Shown: positions 24,176 through 36,934 of the stretch, in pieces | Layout: every line of letters begins with the position of its first letter | Numbering within the stretch: position 1 is the first letter of the stretch | DNA from: Spongilla lacustris | Lineage: Eukaryota > Porifera > Demospongiae > Spongillida > Spongillidae | Length of the DNA stretch: 64,000 nucleotides | Direction: 5' to 3' | Assembly (NCBI GenBank): GCA_949361645.1 | Contig: OX442416.1 | Span: forward strand, 14,889,969-14,953,968 | Made by a program: the position numbers and the translations under genes | The notes under the pieces: generated by a model | The model's database searches: none | What the model saw: the letters and a program-made list of their open reading frames with translations, nothing else | Told to the model about the DNA's origin: nothing

Positions 24176-27100
24176 TTATAAAATGATTATGTACGTACGC
24201 GAGGTGGATACGATAACGATGACGTTGAATAGTGCTAGAGAGTTATGTACTCTTCTTTTTTCAGGTGTTGGTACTGCAGCTGACATGTGTGGCGAAATGC
24301 TAAGGTAATGGTCTTGCATAATGCTTTTAAGCCTAGCAATAGGATTTCTGATTCCAGAGTAGGTACGCTTTAACGAATTGAATTTTGCGTGTATACATTC
24401 AGCGCCTTGTTCCCCCATTAGGCCACAGCCAGCTAGGTGTGTTGATACCCATTCCAACATGTGGTCCTCGAGGATATGCATCTTGAGTGTCCTGCCTATT
24501 CCAGTGAAATATTTGTCAAAGAGACAAAAGAAGCTCTTGATGGCCTCACCTATTAGGAGTGAAAGGAATAGCTCAAAAGCATTGCAGTACATAAACAGGT
24601 ATGCACATACCAAGGTTTTGCATAGTACTTGTGTTGTGTACTTTACTGTCATACAGAGAATGGCATTCAGAGAATTTCAACAGGATGGTGCTGAATTTCA
24701 TATAAATGCCATTCGCTTCTGCTTTTAACTCAGGTATGTGCTCAGTAGCCATTAATACACAACTGCAAAGAGCTTCCACATTGGCAGGCTATATGTGCAA
24801 TGCAATTTAGTCAATAGACATTTGCATAAAATACCTTGAGAATCGTGTGTACATGATTCCCCACAAAAATTCCACCATAATAACGCTGACGGCACACACC
24901 AAGTGAATTTAAACAGGATTGAAGGCTCTTGATACAAGGTCCATCATCTAGATTAAAGGACTTATCAATGGTTTCTTGTAAACCTTTGATTCTGGCTTCC
25001 TAAGGGGTAGGAACTCAGAATTGAATGGTAAATCAATAGTGCCTAAAATAGTGTATATACCTGTCTTTTAACCTCCTCATGACATTTCGCAGAAAGTTCC
25101 AGGAGTCCTGCAGTGATCAGCGTGCTGCTGCCAGCAACTAGTGCACTGTATGTTGCTAGCTGTTGCAACGTGGCCTTCTCTTGGTGCAGCTGCTCCAGTT
25201 CAATGTTAGCGTTATTTATCTCTCTCAGTGCCCCAGAGTACACATCATATTGAGATTTGCTGATTGGAGAGGATTGCCAGTACATCGCAAGCATCAGATC
25301 AAGTGTATGGCAGGATTCTTCAAAAAGGGAAAAGAGTTTCTGAAAGATCCCTTGTGTTATATGTAGACCAGGTAAGTAAACCTACATGTATATATATATG
25401 TAAATTCATAATTGGATTTTATATTATAATTATACATTTACCTGAGACAAAGGAATGTTAAAAAAGGGATCTTGTATGCAGTTATTGTACTCCTTTGCAC
25501 GCTTAATATCCCCTCCATCATCCATAAAGTTTTGGTGGTCAAGCAGAATTGTGTCTAGAGTGCGAGGAGTGCATGGACCTTTTCGTGTAGAGGGGTTTCG
25601 TAGCTCATCAAGAGTAATATGACATAATAAACATGGCTGTTTCCCTGCATTTAAGAAATGTCAAGCTGCTCAGTGATTGTGAATGGTTAAGCACTGAATG
25701 TATACCTGATGCACCTGATAGTCCATATATTTGACTGAGAAACTCAAGGTCACCGCTGAGAAACACTTTCAGGGAGTACATCCTTTGTTTACAGTATCAT
25801 ATAGACATAAACTATATCATGCTTGTTCAAAACTTCTGGGCCAATTGCAACTTACTTCCATTTCATGACGCACATTTGAGTCACCTCTGTTCTAAACCGG
25901 TCAAGTGCCACATGTAGGTTTGTCACTGTGTCATCTGCCTCGAAGCAGGAAAACACACACGTATTATGAACAGAGTTGAGTGATTGAGTGTTCACAATTT
26001 GAAAGTTCATCTTGAACATGCCACCCCCTTTGTCACCACCAAGCTTAATCCACACTTCATCTTTTGGTATGATTCCATCATGCCACACAAGTGTATCCTC
26101 CCTGAAAGGAAGTCACGCAATTGCACAACTCACATTTTATTTGTCACGTGTACTGACCTTTCATTCTGTTCCAGAAGTTGCTTGATCTTCTGGATTAGGC
26201 TGGGCGTGTAGCCATATGCTGCACCACGTAGTTCTTCGCCCCCATCAGGCAGTTTGAAAGAGAAGGGGGCCAACTCCACCATGAGGTTGTCACCTATAAA
26301 CTCATGCGCAAGAGCACGCTGCTTTCCTTCGCTGCCAATGTACACTCCAGCCTGTTTTAACCATCTGTATAAATGCATAAATTTTTTCATACACATACAT
26401 GAAGGATCCTATGTACCCCAATGTACCCAATGTACCTACGGAGGATTCTCAGTCTGTACCATGGGATGGCTAGCATGGATTTTATTGCAAGCCCTTGCAT
26501 TGGTAGCATTTCAATTTGGACCCCAGCACTGTGAAGTAATTCCTGTTTCTTTTCCACACTCAGTACCCTGATCTCATCCCCAAGTATGAGTTCAGAACCC
26601 TTGGAATTGACCCCTATGATGCTTCGTATGTTTTGGACCTCATGAATACGTCTTTTGCGGGTACATTGGCTGAGCTGATCAGGGGGTGATTTAGGAGATG
26701 TAATGCGAGCCAGTTTCAGAGGCTGTGAGTAGGGGTAAGTATATAAATCATTCATACCATTTATCAATTTTATTTACTTACAGTTCCACCAGTATTTATC
26801 TGAATGATGTTCTCCTTGGAAGCATCAAGCATCTTGTGCACTACCTTGCTGACAAGTTGCATCTCTTGTCTGGTTACAGATTCAGTACAACGATGTGAGT
26901 CATACTCGATGGCCTTGATGCTTCTATCACATGACCTACAGCACACCATAACATCATACAGGAGCAGCTGAATGATTTGTACAGCTGGTTTGAGATTTTT
27001 GCTGGTCAGTGGTGTTGTGGAGTGACAGCAAGGGCAGTACGTAGCATTCAAATGGATCCACTCAATTAGGCATGTGGCACATACAAGCCTGTCACATGGG

Positions 27101-27744
27101 AGTTGAATTGGTTGTCTTAGCACATCAAGACAAATAGGACATATCAACTCATCCATAGCAGATAGCACCTGTGTTGTAGCCAATAGTGGTTGGTTTGGAT
27201 TTTTAATGACTTTTTGTGGTGCTATTGCCTTTATGTGCTGTACAGTGTCAGCTGGAGTACTGCCACATGCTTCTGGTTTCCACCACCGAGTCATGTAAAA
27301 TGGCATATTCCTGTTACAACCCTATGGTGAAAGAAGAATGAATTGTGAAAGTTTTTTTTTTTTTTTTTTTTTTTTGCACACTACCTTGCAGGTGCTGACA
27401 GTATGGTTACTCCAGTCATATGGCTCCAGCGGACATGTGTATGGTGTTTGGCTTTGTGATGCAACTGTTGCACGTTTCATCATCACGTAGCACTTGTTGC
27501 AGAACTTAGGGGGGTGGATCTCAGGACTGTCTTTTTGTGTGTCTATGTGAAAGGCCGACAGTAGCTCTTCATGAAACTCCGCACACATGAACATGTAAGA
27601 GGGCCGCTTTTTTGCCATTGCTGCTTGTTTACGGCGTTTAGATGGTTTGCAACCACATAACCGGCACAAATTATCCAATTGACACTTGTGCTGTTCCATT
27701 GCGGCTCTCGTGACGTGAAAATTATTCATGGTTTTGTAAGACAT
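24176..27744 (-). CDS. RAG1L: RAG1-like recombinase, gene A (11 exons, intact)
   Basis: Exons, in order: 27744-27385, 27321-26782, 26722-26436, 26364-26158, 26101-25856, 25782-25706, 25644-25442, 25381-25061, 24999-24835, 24788-24611, 24549-24176. All junctions are GT-AG, the phases match and the sum is 2958 nt (985 aa; vertebrate RAG1 has about 1040). Residues 27-30 LCRLC and the following EIHPPKFCNKC match the RAG1 N-terminal zinc module. The RING is 181-219 (CPIC, CDRLVC, CPCC) with Arg in place of His, and a CxxC-HxC finger is 248-265, then QINTGG. In the core, D488 (KLGGDKGGG), D558 (SGDLEF) and E912 (GEQGAE) match RAG1 D600, D708 and E962. C577/C580 and H886/H891 match its zinc site. 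The GGRPR AT-hook of RAG1 is absent (GGTP). A nuclear DNA recombinase or transposase is inferred. Confidence 0.88.
27345..27376. repeat. T homopolymer in intron 1 of gene A
   Basis: About 30 T on the plus strand, read as A in the sense of the gene, lie within the 63-bp intron 1 (27384-27322). Confidence 0.9.
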
Positions 27745-28187
27745 TTTACAACTAGTTTGCAGGTGCGTAGTACGAAGCTGAATTCATTAAATGACTTACC
27801 GTTTCTTTCTCTTTCTTCAGTGCGTTTTACAGCCGATTTAATAAGAGCACTTTTTTACCGTATGAAAGTGAACACGTGGTAGTTTTAGTTTTGTTTAGAA
27901 GCGCCCGTATGCGTGGCCATAAGTGCATTGCTTAAGTTATAGTATTTGATTGCGCAAATAGTGCTATAATATTTCAGATGTTTTCTAAACATAAACCTGT
28001 TATTGGTTTTTGCTTTGGTAGAAAGGGCCAAGTACAAGCGACCTCCGAAGTTAAGTGTCAGTTAATGAGCTTTATGGCGACCATTTTTATACATATACCG
28101 TAATTCATCTAATTTCAAAACCTAATGTCACGTACGGAACAGCCGTGTATATCGTCGATTAATGACTGTATGTATACGTATATGGAT
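27745..28187. other. 5' flank of gene A, candidate non-coding first exon
   Basis: Read on the minus strand, AAGAAACG|GTAAGT near 27800 is a strong donor upstream of the ATG. Genes B (AAAAG|GTAAGA near 31007) and C (TGGAG|GTAAGA near 63560) have similar upstream donors. A shared 5' UTR intron is plausible but unproven. Confidence 0.35.
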
Positions 28188-28789
28188 CAATAGACCCTTC
28201 CCTTTAAGGGCGTAAGGAATGCAATTTGCTAATTTTACGTCACGTCCGGAGTTCATCCTGCCGGTGATGTAATGTACGTGTCATGTGTAAAATGACTCGC
28301 AAGGTGGACAACAAGGGTGTATCTATGTACTGTAAGAAGTAGGAGGGCAACGTTGCGTATAAGCGCACGAATTCGAAACATCAGACGTATGCAAGTACGA
28401 GCTTGTTTATACAAAGTACAAATTGCGATAAACATTGCGTCATATTGGTCTGGGAACGAGACTAGCACGGCTGATATCGACACAGTACATAAATGTCTTG
28501 GCAATACTGACCTATCTATTAGGCTTTGCTTTCGGCTAGCCGATTGCATTTTTATCCCATGCCAAATTAGCCACCTTCGGAGCGCTGCCGTAATACGGAT
28601 CTCTAGTGGCTCCTCGAGAAACGCACCTGGGATGTCTGCCTCTGTGAGTACTGTTGTGACAGAGGCTTGGTCGGTCGAAAATTATCAACAGCCTGGTACA
28701 GTGTTAGTGCTCGCGCGCAGGAAGAACTCCGGAAGTGACGCAATTAAGAATAATTGCATTCCTTACGCCGTTAAAGGAAGGGTCTATTG
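28188..28789. mobile_element. 602-bp MITE between genes A and B
   Basis: CAATAGACCCTTCC followed by TAA(G/C)GGCGTAAGGAATGCAATT is inverted at the two ends (28188-28250 and 28727-28789). The arms are about 60 bp with a few mismatches. The interior contains GGTCTGGGAACGAGACT (28447), an abundant repeat end here (also 22464 and, inverted, 30114). No clear target duplication is seen. Confidence 0.7.
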
Positions 28790-28794
28790 GCAGG

Positions 28795-30086
28795 CAGTGG
28801 CGTTGTGGCACACCCGCCGCTGGGGGGGCAGATATATATTAAGGCGCCCCCCCCCGCCTCCCCAAAAAAAGCTTCTGCACATATATACGTGTACATGTCC
28901 ATCCATCGCATTTTAATCACGAAGTGTATATATAATTTACAGCGAAATTGCCACGGTCATTTTCACGTGCAATTGAAGGAGAATGGGGGGCGTGTTAAGT
29001 GCTCCTGTCCAACCAATACATTGGAACTACAATAGCGCACTTGAGAGGTGAGAGGATGATGAATCGATTATTGATTTTTTCGTCAGTGTTAGCAGTGTTT
29101 TGCGTTCTACTGACAAGAGCAATAATCCTTCCTGCCTCTCTTGCACCATCGTAGACCTCAATCGTGTTTTCACACGCTTTAGCGCAGAAAAGCTGCGCTC
29201 GGCAGTACAGGAACTGATGTGATCGGTATGGCAGAAATAATGCCATACACTTTACACAACTCCGGAAACGCAACTTTAAGATGATAATCATCTTAAGTAC
29301 AGTGGCGTAGGAAGGAAATATAGAGTGCAGCGGCCAACAAAGGTGGTTCCCCCGCCTCCCCGGGGAAGGTACGGAGGGGGGCACCCCTCCCGTCCAGCTA
29401 GGGGTTACGGGGGAGAGCTGTAAGCTCCCCGGAGCCCCAGAAGCCAACGCTTTTTGCATAGAAAACCCCCAAAAAACTAAGCTAAAACTGTAACCAGGTT
29501 AGTTTGTTTTGATACCATGCCTCTGCGCATGTAATGTAAAATACAAAACGGCTATAGTGCAGCCAAGGCCACTTTTGATAACCGTTGTAAACTACGTTGC
29601 ACGGGTAGCCTAGCTTGAACTAGCTCTCACGATCGATTTGAAGACCACTTGCATGTCATTAACTAGCAGCAATTGCTCAGCTATTGAATTATATATGCGC
29701 GCTTATCAACCTATAAAAAAAAAATTGTTGTTGTTGTGAAAAAGTGGCCGCTGCTTGGCCGCTGCTGCCGCCCCAGCTCCTACGCCCCTTTAGTATAACG
29801 ACTGCTCTTACCACGCTTTGTTTTATGGTTATCCAAATAAACGACTATTGACAAATAAATAGATAATTATAGATATGGTAGCGATCGCAGCCTAAGTGAT
29901 ATTAATCGCTTTGTAGCCTCAAGCATTTAAGCAGCGCATTCCAGGCTAACTTTACTTTGAGTATGTTAAGACACCATGCATACTTCAGCCGTCATTTTGG
30001 CGCCCCAGCTATATTTTGGCGCCCCTGTTTTTAGGGCCGCTGGGGGGGCAATTGCCCCCCTGCCCCCCCTGGCCACACCGCCACTG
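28795..30086. mobile_element. Non-autonomous hAT element with 8-bp TSD
   Basis: The ends CAGTGGCGTTGTGGC and GCCACACCGCCACTG are inverted, and the direct repeat TTGGCAGG flanks both sides (28787-28794 and 30087-30094). An 8-bp duplication with CAG-type ends is the hAT signature. The 1292-bp interior has no transposase frame. It inserted at the edge of the MITE at 28188-28789. Confidence 0.85.
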
Positions 30087-30349
30087 TTGGCAGGCAAGGT
30101 CACTCCATAGCAGTCTCGTTCCCAGACCCAATATCTGCTACGAGGTTAAGTCCTGTACTCATTTCTATCCAGCTCCGCCAGAATTTTGGCTAGGGTATAC
30201 AAGAAGGATGAACAGTCGTAAACGTATTCGGCAGTTGGCCTGAGATGTGTGTGTTTGTTATGCCGTGTGTTTGTTATGCCGTGTGTTCTACTTTTTGATG
30301 ATTGAGCGGCTGGAAGGAAATGCACACGCACCCACACCCAAATGCAAAT

Positions 30350-30372
30350 ACAAACATGCACCATGCACGCAA

Positions 30373-30429
<57 letters not shown>

Positions 30430-30600
30430 CATGCACCATGCACGCAAATACACACACATGTACATGCAAATACACACACATGTACATGCAAATACACACA
30501 CACATGTACATGCAAATACACACACACATGTACATGCCAATACACACACGCACACACAATGCAAATACACACACACACATACACACACATGTACATGCAA

Positions 30601-30648
<48 letters not shown>

Positions 30649-30655
30649 ACACATG
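30350..30655. repeat. (CA)n with TGTACATGCAAATA minisatellite
   Basis: CA runs at about 30375-30424 and 30601-30642 flank a higher-order array of about 22 bp (ACACACATGTACATGCAAAT). Confidence 0.9.
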
Positions 30656-30974
30656 ACACAGGACTTGCATGGGCCACGGCTGTTTCGTCCGTGACATTAG
30701 GTTTTGTAATTAGATTGAATAAACCGAATTACGGTATGAACAAAATATGGCGTACAATAAACTCATTATAAAACTACATCCAAAGGAGGCAGTTTATGCA
30801 AAAACAGTTCTAGTAATGCAAAATCCTTTTGATCCAAGCTTTAAAGTAACTTCTTATTAACCCAGTGCTACATATGCGCAATGAAAAACACATCGTTTCA
30901 CAATACATAAATAACTGCGCATCTCAGTGCTTGTTTCCGTATCTAAAATTCGACGATTTGGTTGCCTCGTTTCT

Positions 30975-30990
30975 CCGAATCCCGCCTTAT
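30975..30990. repeat. Inverted repeat flanking gene B, left copy
   Basis: CCGAATCCCGCCTTAT lies 121 bp before the ATG of gene B. Its perfect inverted copy is at 41931-41946, 142 bp after the stop. Weak similarity (GTTGC, CGTTT) continues outward on both sides. It could be an older element end or a fortuitous repeat. Confidence 0.6.
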
Positions 30991-32059
30991 AAACTCCGAG
31001 TTAAAAGGTAAGAAGTGAACTTTAAAGAGTGGTTAGTCATGCTATGAATACCACAGGCTCCCACGCGCCCTATATAGGCCGTACAACGAAACTAACCACA
31101 TACTGTTAGTAATGAATACCGCGTGTAGCTGTAAATTGGAAGACCTATGCCGGGTCTGTGGTTGCAAGCTCAACAAAGGTTCAAAATCGGTGAGGAAGCA
31201 GGCGGCGATGTCTACTGTGCTAGAACGCCACACAAGTGCGTACGAGTGCTCAAGCTTCGCAGAGGACTTGCTGGCCGCTTTCCACTTCGACGTATCGAAA
31301 GACTGTCCCGAGATCCACCCACCAATGTTCTGCAGCAAGTGCGAATTGGTGTTAAGGAGGAAGGTTGCAGCACAAAAGGAGAAGCGCCCATACAAGTGCC
31401 TACTGAAGCCGTATGATTGGTTCAGATGGGGAGCTGAGGAGTGCAAGGTACCATTGTGGATAGATCTAGCAGTTGTCATATAGCTGTCTTTTTACCACAA
31501 TTTCAGGGTTGTATGCCTGTCTACAAGGATAGATGGCCTAAATCCAGGGCATATTCTGGGAACACTCCTGCAGAAATTGTGGAGCACATTATGGCTGTAT
31601 CACCACCATCAATAATAAAGAACCCCATTCAGCCATCATTAGCAGCCACACAGACACTCTCCGTTATGAGTGAGCTGGAGTGCTCTATCTGTCTGGGCGT
31701 GCTCACACAACCCATGCATCTGCCATGTGACAGACTAGTATGTTCCACTTGTCTGGTAGAGTGGATCCACCTATCTGCAGCACGCTGTCCCTGCTGTCAC
31801 TCCACTGCACCCCTGGAGTGCAAGGATGTCAACCCTGCTTCTATGCTGATCCAGCAACTACTGCATGATGTTATGGTGGTGTGTGGCACATGCAAAAGCA
31901 GTGTGAAAGCAATCAGCTACGACTCACATTGCTGCACTACAGTCCAACGCCAGGAAATGCAACTTGTTAGCATATGGAGAAATGGCCCATACATAGGCGG
32001 TCATCATGCTTTTATTTATAAATTGAATTTTAAACACATTTATAATTTAGTATAAATCG

Positions 32060-32515
32060 GTCTGATTGTGAATCTGTGTTTTATATAATTATGACATGAA
32101 CCATTCGTGTAGTAAAATCAAGACAAAAAATTAATTTCTACCGCGCATAATTTATTCATAAACAATATGTCATAACGTAATACCTTGCGTCATCTGGGAT
32201 TAAGTTACAGTTATTGCGTACGTTGCAACTAGTTAACTGTTAATTGCAGATGAATTATTAACGATAATACACAATCGTAGCTTTGGATATGTGTAGGCAG
32301 CAATAAACGGATTGCCCTGCATGATTTCAACTTCTGAGATTCAAGTGTTTTGGTGAGTATACTGTGTGAATTTAGTATGTGCAGAACAGGCATATATTCG
32401 ATGCAGTGAAGGGGGAGGAGATATGGCCTTCTCCCTATACTAGTACTGTATGGAATTCGCCCTGTACTGTTGGCCTTCTCCCGGACCGTTAATTGCCCGT
32501 CTCCTTATACTGTTG
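32060..32515. other. Left part of nested insertion, no gene
   Basis: AT-rich sequence that leads into the first TGGCCTTCTCCCTATACTGT units. Nothing coding is seen. Confidence 0.4.
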
Positions 32516-33110
32516 GTCTTCTTCCTGTAGTGTTAGACTGGTGGCCTTCTCGCTATACTGTTGGCCTTCTCCCTATACTGTTGGCCTTCTCGCTATACAG
32601 TTGGCCTTCTCCCTATACTGTTGGCCTTCTCCCTATACTGTTAGCCTTCTCCCTATATACTCTTGGCCTTCTCCCTATACTGTTGGCCTTCTCCCTATAC
32701 TGTTGGCCTTCTCCCTGTACTGTTGGCCTTCTTCCTATGCTGGTGGCCTTCTCTTTATAATAAGCTGCGCTTATACTGTTGGCCTTCTCCCTATACTGTT
32801 GGCCTTCTCTCTATACTGTTGGCCTTCTCCCTATACTGTTGGCCTTCTCCCTATACTGTTGGCCTTCTCCCTATACTGTTGGCCTGCTCCCTATATACTC
32901 TTGGCCTTCTCCCTATACTGTTGACCCTTCTCCCTATATGGTTGACCTTATCCCTATACAGTTGGCCGTCTCCCTATGCTGTTGGCTTTCTCCCTATACT
33001 GTTGACTTTCTACCTACATGTGTACTGTCGGCCTTATCCCTATACTATTTCCTATACAGTTGGCCTTCTCCCTATACTATTGGCTTTCTCCCTATATGAA
33101 CCACTGAGCA
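32516..33110. repeat. Minisatellite, TTGGCCTTCTCCCTATACTG 20-bp unit
   Basis: About 25-28 tandem copies with point variation. The same unit returns at 34655-34770. All long open frames here are translations of the repeat in three frames. Confidence 0.95.
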
Positions 33111-33440
33111 TTGTCCATTTGTGTAGCATCTCTGTCCCTTTGTTTACCATGTGTATAGCTGACCTGTGGGACACACACACCACACACGTGCATGGACACT
33201 TCCAGCAAGTCACGCACGCTCAGTTACAGTGTGGACACTCAATGTAGTAGCTCTACTGGTGGAGATGCACATATTCACAAGTGTCTCCATCATGTGCACA
33301 CTACACACGCTGATGTAGAGCTGTGTATTGTGTGCTTCAAACATGGGCACACACACCAATGATGTCCACACATATACCTGTACACAGTGGTACTTACATG
33401 TACATCCATATACATCAGATATAGATAATAATAATTTGGA

Positions 33441-33454
33441 CACAAACACACACG

Positions 33455-33518
<64 letters not shown>
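33441..33518. repeat. (CA)n microsatellite
   Basis: CACACA run with two early CG interruptions. Confidence 0.95.
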
Positions 33519-33520
<2 letters not shown>

Positions 33521-34654
33521 TTGCTGTACAACCACAACAAGACACAACAATCTACCAGGAGAGAGCTACCATACTACTGGAGGAGCAGAGGATCAATGAA
33601 GACCTACTAACTGCAGTACTACAAACCAAAGTATTTACTGGTCTGGCTACTTCCCCAGTCCTTTGAACACAGTGACGACAGATAACAGGTGTGTGAATGG
33701 CTGTTTGGGGGCTATTGTGATGGTGGTTACATGCACTAGAGTACGCATGGTATTTTTGGACATGCTAATTTTTCTTTGCATGCATTGGTGTTGAGAACAC
33801 TTCCTCACTCCCCTGGAGGGGTGTTGGTGGTGTCATTGGATCACCTCTCCAAATCCCCCAGAAAGGGGGGAGGTATCCTTTGTACACATACAATGCATCA
33901 CTTGGGTGACGGCTCCATCAGAAGTCTTTGAACATGCATGTTAAAGTACTTCTGTTTAAGGGCCTGGAGAGGTACATTAACTTGTACATGTACTCTTTGT
34001 TACATGTACTATTGTCTATCTTTATAGACACCATCTACTGTTACATAATCCTGTACCTAGTATATGTACCCAGGACTAATTTCTCATCTGGTGGCTACCA
34101 GATACAGGTATAAACCCTAACCCTGACTACCTACACAAAAGTTCTGGTAAATTTAATATTACTACATTTGCATATGAGGCTGTGCTTTAAAAGGCTACCA
34201 TGCGCTATATTCATTTGAGTTGCATGCAACATGTTACCTACATGTACGTGTGGTAACCTTAACCCTTCTATACATGTATGTAGCCAAGTCATCGTATGCC
34301 CTTCATGCAACTTTTTTGGCTGTAGGTCACTACATGTACATGCAGTGGTACTTCAAAGATAGGTAGTGATTTTAGTGGTTACCTAAGTTTTGCAAAGCAA
34401 CCACATCCATTGTGTGGACAAGGAAACCACAAGCCAGCCTTAAGCTGGTTTTGGCCCCTACTGGCCTAACAAGGGATAATGGTTCTGGGGCTATGCCAAA
34501 GCTTCATACATGTAGGTTGGCCCATGCCCAGGCCATTTAGTGTTTGCATTAGTTACCACAAATAGAATAACCTTATGGGCCCACTTCGTACATACATATA
34601 TGGACACACCTCCCTTGACTACTTACATGTACATGTACATGTTATATACTATAC
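33519..34654. other. Non-coding stretch inside nested insertion
   Basis: Contains many TACATGTA palindromes (for example near 33985, 34240 and 34625). No gene is supported. Confidence 0.35.
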
Positions 34655-34770
34655 TGTTGGTCAGTTGGCCTTCTCCCTATACAGTGGCTTTCTCCCTATA
34701 CAGTGGCCTTCTCCCTATACAGTTGGCCTTCTCCCTATAGGTGGCCTTCTCCCTATATTGTTGGCCTTCC
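34655..34770. repeat. Second patch of the 20-bp CCTTCTCCCTATAC minisatellite
   Basis: About five units of the same family as 32516-33110, some shortened. Confidence 0.9.
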
Positions 34771-35200
34771 CTAAAGGTTTTCATTTTTAGTATGCACGGC
34801 ATTACATGTAGTACCTTGCTCTCATTACTGTCAACAGTAAGGCTCTCAACTGTAGTACTCCAAGCCTAGCTGGCAACAAGTAGACAGGCAATAGAATAAC
34901 CCTGGGGCTCACCAAAAATGTACATACATGTAAGGACACAAGTAGTAGTGCTGCACATCTGTTAACATACTATGAACTTCCAGGACACAGCTTTTCCCTA
35001 GGACAACCAGCAAAACCAGGCCTAGGGGTTGTATTTGCACAAAGATGCATGGCATTGTGCATGAGATTATTCACTGTATGTACATGTACAGACCTAGACC
35101 TTTTATCAGCACAGTCTGGCCACACAACAAAATTCATAACATTGGGCCTTTGTTACTTTGTACAAACATTGAAATAAGATAGGATCAGCAGGTGTTTATG

Positions 35201-35244
35201 TACACACACACATACATGTACACACACACACACACACACACACA

Positions 35245-35299
<55 letters not shown>
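35201..35299. repeat. (CA)n microsatellite
   Basis: CACACA runs interrupted by TACATGTA and ATTC. Confidence 0.95.
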
Positions 35300-36905
35300 C
35301 AGCTGAACGTGGGGGAGGAGGAGGCAGGAATAGGCAACATCTGCCAGTATCACTTACGGTTTCCAGTCATGCATTTGCTACAGATGTTACGTGTACAAGA
35401 AGCACACCATTACATGCATGTACTTCCTATAACACCAGGGATTTACCGTACCTACCCCCTGGTGTACACGTGGCATGTCACTTGCTGTTCTGTCAATTAA
35501 TCCAGGGTTCACAAACATGCCATTTAACTGTACATATGAAGGGAAGACTTCCTACAATAATACTGCAGCAATGGAAGTAGAACATCATAACACAAACTTT
35601 CATGAATCCCTCAATTGTATTTAGCCAGTCAGACACTCAATGTTTTGGCATATACAAACTGCCACCACAACCTGTACAATAAAAAACAAATAATACTTTC
35701 TCTTTTCCTCCTCCATTCAATTTCCTTACCTCCCCTTCCATCTCCCTCCCTCCTCATCCCGTCGATTTTCCTACCTCCCCCTCCCTCCCATCACTCTCGC
35801 TCCTCTCTCCTTTCCTCCCCTTATCCCCATTCACGCCGCTGGCCCTGGCTCTCATCTTATAGCGCATGTCAAATGAAGTACTATCCGGCTGAAAGGATCG
35901 TGTTTGAAAGGAAAAAGGTAAGCTAGCTGGGTTTGTTTTTAAAAAACAAAATAAAACTGAATAATACCATGCTTTCCAGAATGGAAGAATAGTTTATCTA
36001 GTGTTGTAAAGTGGTTAAGAAGACACTTATATTGGGTTGAAGAAAAGGACGTAAGTTAACCTGTTCTCTTCTACAGTATGCAATATGTGTGTTCAGGTGT
36101 ATTCTAGTAATCACTGCATTTTTATTTCAGGGAGTTCAAGTGTCAGCTTAAATTGATTTTTTACATACAACGCTCACTAGCTGCAGGAACAATCAGAAGG
36201 AAAAGTGCATGTGCATGGATGTCACTATGGATGTAATGTAGCGTTACTGTTGTGTTAATTTAACTGCAGGTGTCACAACAAAGCACTGTTGTACATGTAC
36301 ATGTGATCATGTTTCAAAAGATTCAACCACATGCAATGGCGTCCTAGGCTGGTTTGTTTCTCAGACACTCGATACCTCAGGATGCACTCGGATAGCTCAC
36401 AACATCAACAACCATTCATTCATTATACTGAATCATACAAGTAATCACATGCACACACATCCTATTAATCTCTAATCACTGAATGTTTCCAGACATCACA
36501 GTTCCTCCCCATTTCACACTGGTGACAGACCACCATCCCTTGTTGTCCATTCTCAACCCTGAAAAGGGATTACCAGCAGTGACAGCAGCACGGTTGCATT
36601 GGTATATGCGGTAGGCTAGCCCTGTCTTGATATCAGGTACAAGAGTACCACTCAGCACACAAATGCTGATGCACTTTCACGTCTCCCAGTGGTGGCCGAC
36701 ATGCAGATGGCACAAATGGACGAGGAGGAAGGAGGGACATTCCCAACTACAAACCCTCCTGGTCGCAGTGGCAGAATTACGAAGAACAACAACAATTAAG
36801 GGACCTGGTGTTAGCAAGGGTGTTTCAGTCTATTCAGGAGGGATGGCCACCCAAAACTACAGAAGAGGTCCGGTTATAAAGCCATGCTTTGAGTAGAGAC
36901 ATGAA
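35300..36905. other. Stretch without recognisable gene
   Basis: A pyrimidine-rich CTCCCTCC block lies at about 35700-35825. The open frame 36627-36896 has no recognisable domain. The motif AGACACTCGATACCTCAGGATGCACTCGGATAGCTCA near 36363 recurs in part near 38351 (CTCAGGATGCACTCGGATAG), so this stretch is bracketed by a direct repeat that might be a remnant LTR edge. Confidence 0.35.
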
Positions 36906-36934
36906 CTATACATGTACAGCAGTACAATCCTGTG

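Noticed and set aside
24378..24728. Plus-strand frame of 116 codons
   Set aside because: It is the antisense shadow of exons 10 and 11 of RAG1-like gene A.
25061..25381. GLHITQGIF motif (also LHVTQGIF, LHITLGIF) read as the second catalytic Asp position, with Thr replacing Asp
   Set aside because: Counting from the CxxC zinc site shows that D2 of RAG1 lies 19 residues before the first Cys, which here is the Asp of SGDLEF (A), SGDYEF (B) and CGDYEF (C). The LHxT segment matches a later, non-catalytic part of the core, so the triad is intact.
28317..28916. 199-codon plus-strand frame
   Set aside because: It spans the interior of a MITE, its terminal repeat and the start of a hAT element, so it crosses element boundaries and cannot be a gene.
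30146..30771. Cys/Val and His/Thr repeat proteins on both strands
   Set aside because: Translations of (CA)n and a 22-bp repeat. The same applies to the frames at 3425-3700, 33210-33666, 35153-35500, 51376-51645 and 57907-58321.
32516..33110. CRISPR-like array
   Set aside because: The units are contiguous 20-mers without unique spacers, in a eukaryotic intron-bearing context. The other arrays (19812, 36935, 43120) fail for the same reason.
32470..33250. Long open frames rich in Leu/Trp/Pro
   Set aside because: They are frame-by-frame translations of a 20-bp minisatellite, open in several frames because the unit lacks stops.
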